A DNA stretch of 58,117 nt, from the NCBI GenBank assembly GCA_017430135.1, contig JAFRNM010000016.1:1-58117 (forward strand), given 5' to 3'. This stretch comes from Clostridia bacterium. GTDB lineage: Bacteria > Bacillota > Clostridia > TANB77 > CAG-508. Positions 53,518 to 58,117 of the stretch are shown here, in pieces. The notes beneath the pieces are model-generated. The model was not told where the DNA came from. It saw nothing but the letters and a program-made list of their open reading frames with translations, and did not search any database. The first letter of the stretch is position 1. Each line of letters starts with the position of its first letter. A program made the position numbers and the translations under genes.

Positions 53518-54018
53518 TTAAGCGTTTTCTTTTTGTAACTTAACTTGATCAAGTGCAACTGCAAGTTTTGAAATATTTCCAAGCAATGCACCAGCAAGCA
53601 TAGATAATAATGTATCTCTTGATGGTAATTTTGCTATAGTAATTATCTCTTCAGCTGTCATTACTTTACCTTCAACAACTCCACCTTTAATTTTATAGTA
53701 ATCATTATCTTTACTAAAATTGTAGATTGCTTTAGTTGTTTCAAGGTAATCTTCGTTAGTCATTATAACTGCTGTTGGTCCTACTAGTTTATCTTCTAAT
53801 CCTTCAATCCCTGCTTCTGCTAATGCTCTTCTTGTTATGTTGTTTTTGATAACTTTATATTCTGCATTAGTATTTCTAACTGAAGTTCTTAAATTAGTAA
53901 CATCTTCAACATTGATTCCTCTGTAATCTACTAAAAGTACAAGATTAGCTTCTTTTATTTTATTAGCTAATACTGTAACTTCTTCTTTCTTTTGGTTTAA
54001 GATTTTTTCACTTGCCAT
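53518..54018 (-). CDS. rplJ: 50S ribosomal protein L10
   Basis: About 166 residues from ATG 54018 (GGAGGTG upstream). KIKEANLVLLVDYRGINVED and C-terminal helix that binds L7/L12 dimers. L10 complexed with L12 controls its own synthesis through the leader upstream. Confidence 0.97.
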   Translation of the reverse strand: MASEKILNQKKEEVTVLANKIKEANLVLLVDYRGINVEDVTNLRTSVRNTNAEYKVIKNNITRRALAEAGIEGLEDKLVGPTAVIMTNEDYLETTKAIYNFSKDNDYYKIKGGVVEGKVMTAEEIITIAKLPSRDTLLSMLAGALLGNISKLAVALDQVKLQKENA

Positions 54019-54059
54019 TAGTTTCACCTCCTGGTTTGAGTATTTGAAATAATATAAAT

Positions 54060-54215
54060 AGAAAATGTTATATTTTCTTTAAAATTTAATAACAATTTAA
54101 TTAGTGTATAAAAAACACTCTTTATAGCCATAGGCATATAAAGAGCGTTTAAACTCAATTTTATATACCTCGGTAGGGCTTACATTTGCCTACTGTCTTT
54201 GGCTACATATTTATT
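54060..54215 (-). ncRNA. L10 (rplJ-rplL) leader with attenuator
   Basis: Between rplA and rplJ. The minus-strand RNA has the conserved GUAGACAGUAGGC ... GCCUACCGAGG arms of the L10 leader motif, followed by an intrinsic terminator (CGCTCTTTATA with TATAAAGAGTG, 54147-54137 and 54126-54116, then TTTTTTATAC). L10-L12 binding to such leaders lowers expression of rplJL. Confidence 0.8.
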
Positions 54216-54221
54216 TAAAGA

Positions 54222-54905
54222 TTATTTTTGATTAATGTATAATCCAGGTCCCATTGTAGTTGTTATTGCAACACTCTTAATGTATTGACCCTTTGCAGCT
54301 GCTGGTTTAGCTTTTATGATAGCATTTATAATTGTATCATAGTTTTCAGCTAATTTATCAGCACCAAATGAAACTTTACCAAATGCTAAGTGAATAATAT
54401 TAGTTTTGTCTAATCTGTATTCAACTTTACCAGATTTAATTTCATTTATGGCTTTTGTTACATCCATTGTAACTGTTCCTGATTTAGGGTTTGGCATTAA
54501 ACCTTTAGGTCCTAATACTTTTCCTAATCTTCCTACAACACCCATCATATCTGGAGTTGCAACGATTACATCATAATCGAACCAGTTTTCATTTTGGATT
54601 TTTGGAACTAATTCTTCTGCACCTACAAAATCTGCACCAGCTTTTGTAGCTTCGTCAGCCTTTGGTCCTTTAGCAAATACTAAAACTCTTTGAGTTTTAC
54701 CTGTTCCATTTGGAAGTACTACTGTACCTCTAACTTGTTGATCTGCATGTTTAGAATCAACTCCTAATTTAACATGTAATTCAACTGTTTCATCAAATTT
54801 TGCTTTAGGCATTTTTTCAATTAAATCTAAAGCTTCTTTGATTTCATATTCCTTGTTTTTATCAACAAGTTTTGCACTTTCTGCGTATCTTTTTCCTGCT
54901 TTCAT
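54222..54905 (-). CDS. rplA: 50S ribosomal protein L1
   Basis: 227 residues. [20 protein letters not shown], the [20 protein letters not shown] loop and [20 protein letters not shown] are canonical. Forms the L1 stalk at the E site. Confidence 0.98.
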   Translation of the reverse strand: MKAGKRYAESAKLVDKNKEYEIKEALDLIEKMPKAKFDETVELHVKLGVDSKHADQQVRGTVVLPNGTGKTQRVLVFAKGPKADEATKAGADFVGAEELVPKIQNENWFDYDVIVATPDMMGVVGRLGKVLGPKGLMPNPKSGTVTMDVTKAINEIKSGKVEYRLDKTNIIHLAFGKVSFGADKLAENYDTIINAIIKAKPAAAKGQYIKSVAITTTMGPGLYINQK

Positions 54906-54979
54906 TTTTTTACCTCCCTTGGTACAAACGAGCTATGCTCTCCCATAATATTTATTATATTTTTAAATATAATCTAATC

Positions 54980-55408
54980 TTATTCTGTAACAACCACACC
55001 CATAGATCTAGCTGTACCTTCTACCATACTCATAGCAGTTTCTAATGATGCTGCATTTAAGTCTGGCATTTTTTGTTCTGCAATTGCTTTTACTTGTTCC
55101 TTAGTTATTTTAGCAACTTTTTCTTTATTTGGTTTACCTGAACCTTTTTCAATTTTAATTGCTTTTTTAATTAGAACAGCAACTGGTGGAACCTTTGTTA
55201 TAAATTCAAATGATTTATCTTTATATACTGTAATAACAACTGGGATTATCATTCCAGGTTGATTTGCAGTTCTATCATTGAACTCTTTAACAAATTGCAT
55301 GATATTTACACCTGATGAACCTAATGCTGGTCCTACTGGTGGAGCTGGAGTTGCTTTACCAGCTTCTATTTGTAATTTAATAATATTTGAAATTTCTTTT
55401 TCTGCCAT
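54980..55408 (-). CDS. rplK: 50S ribosomal protein L11
   Basis: 142 residues from the ATG of [12 protein letters not shown]; upstream in-frame ATGs lie too close to the ribosome binding site or lack one. [20 protein letters not shown] and C-terminal [20 protein letters not shown]. Part of the GTPase-associated centre. Confidence 0.97.
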   Translation of the reverse strand: MAEKEISNIIKLQIEAGKATPAPPVGPALGSSGVNIMQFVKEFNDRTANQPGMIIPVVITVYKDKSFEFITKVPPVAVLIKKAIKIEKGSGKPNKEKVAKITKEQVKAIAEQKMPDLNAASLETAMSMVEGTARSMGVVVTE

Positions 55409-55467
55409 TTTAAAATTCATTCCTTTCTTTATGGCTGGCATCAATTTTTAAATTGTGCTTGCTAAAC

Positions 55468-56004
55468 TTATTTTACTTTTTGTACTTGTGAAAATTCTAA
55501 TTCAACCGGTGTTTCTCTACCAAACATTGAAACTAAAACTTTTACTTTATGCTTTTCTGTATTTATTTCTTGAACCGTACCTACAAATCCTTCAAAAGCT
55601 CCGTTCATTATCTGAACTTGCTCATTCACTTCATAATCGACATTAACTGGTACATCTTCAAATCCCATATTTCTTATTTCTTCATCTGTAAGAGGTATTG
55701 GATCCGTTCCTGAACCAACAAATCCTGTAGCTCCTCTTGTGTTTCTAACTATATACCAAGTTTCTTCTGTTACAATCATTTTAATTAAAACATAACCTGG
55801 AAAAACCTTTTTTAAATTAGCTTTTCTTTTTCCATCTTTAATTTCGATTTGTTCTTCCATAGGAACAATTATATCAAAAAAGTATTCTTCAAGATTTCTA
55901 TTTTGGATAGTTTTTTCCAAGTCTTTTTTTACTTTATTCTCATAACCAGAATATGTATGAACAACATACCACCTTGGCTCCATGTCATAATCTTTTTGAG
56001 ACAT
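55468..56004 (-). CDS. nusG: Transcription factor NusG
   Basis: 178 residues. NGN domain (WYVVHTYSGYENKVKKDLEK) and KOW domain near the end (NGAFEGFVGTVQEINTEKHK). It binds RNA polymerase and influences pausing and r-protein coupling. Confidence 0.97.
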   Translation of the reverse strand: MSQKDYDMEPRWYVVHTYSGYENKVKKDLEKTIQNRNLEEYFFDIIVPMEEQIEIKDGKRKANLKKVFPGYVLIKMIVTEETWYIVRNTRGATGFVGSGTDPIPLTDEEIRNMGFEDVPVNVDYEVNEQVQIMNGAFEGFVGTVQEINTEKHKVKVLVSMFGRETPVELEFSQVQKVK

Positions 56005-56043
56005 ATTTTAAGCCTCCCTTTAAATTATTTGACTTTATTAATA

Positions 56044-56412
56044 TTACTCATTAACCTCTGTTGTTTCATCTGTAGAAGTTTCTTCAGTTGCTTCTGTATT
56101 TTCAGCATTTTCATCTATTTCTGTATTTTCTGGAGCTTCTGTATTTTCTGTTTCATCAGATGTTGATACAACAGCTTCTTTAATTTTGTCAATTCCGTAT
56201 TTATTAACTGCATCAAATGCCAAATCTAAAACAAATACAATTACAGCGATAACCACAACTATCACGATAACTGCAATAGTATTGTTAACTAATTGTTTTG
56301 GTGTTGGCCAACTTACTTTTTTTAGTTCACCTTTAAAGCTTTTGAAAAAGCTTTTTTTGTCTTTACTATTTTTTTCTTTTTTATTTAATGCTTTTGATTC
56401 TTTTTTAGCCAT
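56044..56412 (-). CDS. secE: SecE translocase subunit with acidic extension
   Basis: 122 residues, longer than the usual ~60-75. The core FKGELKKVSWPTPKQLVNNT and one membrane helix (IAVIVIVVVIAVIVFVLDLA) are standard. The ~45-residue C-terminal extension is a repeat of ENTEA/ENAENTEA-like acidic units and lies outside the cell by topology. Partner of SecY. Confidence 0.94.
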   Translation of the reverse strand: MAKKESKALNKKEKNSKDKKSFFKSFKGELKKVSWPTPKQLVNNTIAVIVIVVVIAVIVFVLDLAFDAVNKYGIDKIKEAVVSTSDETENTEAPENTEIDENAENTEATEETSTDETTEVNE

Positions 56413-56443
56413 TTTATTTCCTCCTTAAAATAGCTTGTCTAAA

Positions 56444-56608
56444 TTATTTTGTTTCTTTGTGTGTTGTACGTTTTTTACAATGTTTACAATATTTAACTAT
56501 TTCTAGTCTATCTGTATTATTTCTTTTATTTTTTGTAGTCATATAATTTCTGTTTTTACATTCTGTACATTCTAAAGTTATATTTTCTCTAGGTCCTTTT
56601 GCTGCCAT
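56444..56608 (-). CDS. rpmG: 50S ribosomal protein L33
   Basis: 54 residues with two CxxC pairs ([10 protein letters not shown] ... YCKHCKKRT), the zinc-binding form. First gene of the rpmG-secE-nusG-rplKAJL run. Confidence 0.96.
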   Translation of the reverse strand: MAAKGPRENITLECTECKNRNYMTTKNKRNNTDRLEIVKYCKHCKKRTTHKETK

Positions 56609-56691
56609 TTAAATACACCTCCGTATTTTTTCTTTACTTTTTTATATTTTTTAAACGATGTGAGTATATGCCGTAATACATATACTTGAAT

Positions 56692-56720
56692 ATTTTACCA
56701 CTTTTTGCTTATTCTGTCAA
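56692..56720 (-). promoter_or_regulatory. Promoter of the rpmG-secE-nusG operon
   Basis: Minus strand TTGACA (56720-56715), 17 nt, TAAAAT (56697-56692). Confidence 0.8.
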
Positions 56721-56721
56721 C

Positions 56722-56760
56722 AAAAAAGGTGAAATTTATTTAAAAATTTTCACCTTTTTT
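56722..56760 (-). terminator. Terminator after the flavin reductase gene
   Basis: AAAAAAGGTGAAA (56722-56734) pairs with TTTCACCTTTTTT (56748-56760); the minus-strand T-run ends transcription just before the rpmG promoter. Confidence 0.85.
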
Positions 56761-56769
56761 ATAAATTAT

Positions 56770-57333
56770 TTATTTCTTTTTTTGAACTGAAAATCCGAAT
56801 TTACCTAACTTGTTTCCTAAAGGATAATATCCTCCATTTGCATAAGCAATTAAATCACATTTAGAAATGTCAAAAGCACCTTTTTCATCTATAAATTTAT
56901 CATCAGCATCTATGGATAATACTTCAGCAATAAACATATGATGTGAACCTAGCTCTTTAATTTCCTTAACTTTACATTCAATTGATACAGGACTTTCTTT
57001 TATAAGCGGACATTTAACAAAATTAGCTTTTTCTTTGTGTAAATTCATCTCTTTAAATTTATCAAATTTTTCGCCACTTCTAACACCACACCAATCAGTT
57101 TGTCTTACCAAATCTTCAGTCGTTAGATTTATAACAAATTCACCTTGTTCTTTTATCATATTATATGAATACCTTGTTGGTCTAACAGAAATGTAAACCA
57201 TAGCTGGATTTGTATTTAAAATTCCTGTCCATGCAACTGTTATAATATTAGAATTATCCATATCTCCGCAAGAAACCATAACTGCTGGAATAGGATATTC
57301 AAAAGTTCCAGCTTTCCATACAACCTTTGCCAT
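56770..57333 (-). CDS. Flavin reductase / flavoredoxin-type protein
   Basis: 187 residues. The FMN-binding split-barrel pattern is clear: PAVMVSCGDMDNSNIITVAW, then RPTRYSYNMIKEQGEFVINL and GVRSGEKFDKFKE. It probably carries FMN and transfers electrons; substrate unknown. Confidence 0.88.
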   Translation of the reverse strand: MAKVVWKAGTFEYPIPAVMVSCGDMDNSNIITVAWTGILNTNPAMVYISVRPTRYSYNMIKEQGEFVINLTTEDLVRQTDWCGVRSGEKFDKFKEMNLHKEKANFVKCPLIKESPVSIECKVKEIKELGSHHMFIAEVLSIDADDKFIDEKGAFDISKCDLIAYANGGYYPLGNKLGKFGFSVQKKK

Positions 57334-57412
57334 CCTCTTTAACCTCCTAGATTTTTTTATTTATTATATTGTATTTTAACATATAATTATAAATTCTTCA
57401 ATCTAAAATATT

Positions 57413-57559
57413 TATATATTAATTTTAAAATCCAAGTAAGCGACCAACCGAAGCGAAACGCAGGGCGACTGGAGCAACTGACATACAAGCATGGAGTACA
57501 AAGTGCTCAACTACAAAATATGGAAGTTGCGACCCCAAGTATTTAAAAATTAATATATA
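57413..57559. repeat. MITE-like inverted-repeat element before the rRNA genes
   Basis: Perfect 14-bp terminal arms (TATATATTAATTTT 57413-57426; AAAATTAATATATA 57546-57559) flank about 119 nt of GC-richer sequence (CGACCAACCGAAGCGAAACG and so on) without an ORF. It resembles the palindromic spacers in the ribosomal operon in GC content and in the AGCGAA-type motifs. Confidence 0.55.
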
Positions 57560-57597
57560 AACATTCTAAATTTGAAATATAAGAAAATAAAAAAAAT

Positions 57598-57712
57598 CTA
57601 GCAACAACCTATCTTCCCAGCAGGGTAACCCACAAGTATTTTCGGCACATTTAGGCTTGACTTCTGTGTTCGGAATGGGAACAGGTATTACCCCAAATGT
57701 AATCGTCACTAG
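57598..57712 (-). rRNA. rrf: 5S ribosomal RNA
   Basis: The minus strand shows the conserved CCCATTCCGAACACAGAAGT and the terminal helix pair TAGTGACGA ... TTGTTGCTAG. Located downstream of the 23S gene in a normal rrn order. Ends are approximate. Confidence 0.93.
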
Positions 57713-57813
57713 AAAATTTTAGTATACTTATTTAATTTAAAGCACACTCAAAAATACATAGATGAAATATTAGTTTTAGACGTTTATTAAACTTCGATTA
57801 CTTTTTTTAAAAT

Positions 57814-58117
57814 TGTGGTTAAGCCCTCGATTTATTAGTATTGGTCAGCTACATGCATTACTGCACTTACACCTCCAACCTATCACCATGTCGTCTTCAT
57901 GGAATCTTACTACCTTATGGTATGGGATATCTTATCTTGGGGTGGGCTTCACACTTAGATGCTTTCAGCGTTTATCCCTTCCCTACTTAGCTACTCAGCC
58001 GTGCCATTGGTATGACAACTGATACACCATTGGTAAGTTCAACCTGGTCCTCTCGTACTAAGGTCAACTCCCCTCAAATATCCTGCGCCTGCGACAGATA
58101 AGGACCGAACTGTCTCA
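57814..58117 (-). rRNA. rrl: 23S ribosomal RNA, 3' end (runs off the window)
   Basis: The plus strand reads the complement of the 23S 3' region: GAACCGGTCC-like domain VI features (CTCTCGTACTAAGG at about 58050 is the complement of the sarcin-ricin region's neighbours) and GGTTAAGCCCTCGA at the 3' end. The 5' part is beyond the window edge. Confidence 0.95.

Noticed and set aside
57813..58022. Plus-strand 69-codon ORF at the window end
   Set aside because: It is antisense to the 3' end of 23S rRNA.
1..58117. CRISPR array
   Set aside because: No series of regularly spaced direct repeats was seen. The repeated units found are in proteins or are palindromic spacers.

Overview
The window is AT-rich Firmicutes DNA, most likely from an uncultured Clostridia-type organism. 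Evidence: a SpoIIID-like sporulation regulator, a DUF4364 winged-helix protein, a zinc-type S14, strong AGGAGG ribosome binding sites and the gene order of the ribosomal clusters. Almost everything is on the minus strand. By eye, CGG is essentially unused as an in-frame codon.

Layout. (1) 1-1440: a BspA-like leucine-rich surface protein on the plus strand. (2) About 1490-25200: an integrative and conjugative element (ICE). From left to right it holds a tyrosine integrase, an ArdC-like protein, coiled-coil proteins, a thioester/Cna_B adhesin with a class D sortase, a Gram-positive type IV secretion (T4SS) operon, a candidate type I toxin-antitoxin pair, a MobP3-type relaxase with its RHH accessory protein and a candidate oriT. 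The T4SS operon encodes M23 hydrolase, VirB4, PrgI, VirB6, VirB2-like and VirD4/TraG proteins, and a DNA adenine methyltransferase sits inside it. A cargo block follows, with DUF3560, a complete S-adenosylmethionine synthetase and RadC. (3) About 25300-28750: a truncated SpoIIID-like gene, tiny or broken ORFs, and orphan immunity-type genes (DUF4261, TPR, DUF3916-like, PoNi). (4) 28955-32142: cysE, an FAD-dependent oxidoreductase and a radical SAM protein. (5) 32208-49130: the S10-spc-alpha ribosomal supercluster read from one promoter at about 49100-49130, with an attenuated leader. (6) 49173-53000: hypothetical genes, DUF4364, tRNA-Met(CAT) and mtnN. (7) 53078-56608: the rpmG-secE-nusG-rplKAJL cluster. 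(8) 56770-58117: a flavin reductase, 5S rRNA and the 3' end of 23S rRNA.

Main discovery. Three T4SS genes (virB4, virB6, virD4/traG) look broken, but each becomes full length if the ribosome skips one base. There are four shift sites, two of them in traG. All four have the same form: a zero-frame CGG codon followed by A or U, where skipping the C gives a GGA or GGU glycine codon and restores the conserved protein. I found no other in-frame CGG in any gene of the window, although CGG occurs about 60 times out of frame. This points to programmed +1 frameshifting (or four-base CGGN decoding as glycine) at an unassigned or starved CGG codon, used as a translational gate on conjugation machinery. 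Two T4SS genes also appear to start at AUA behind strong ribosome binding sites. Separately, eight soluble ICE proteins share a short acidic C-terminal tail (type EEDEFE-COOH), a candidate T4SS export signal.
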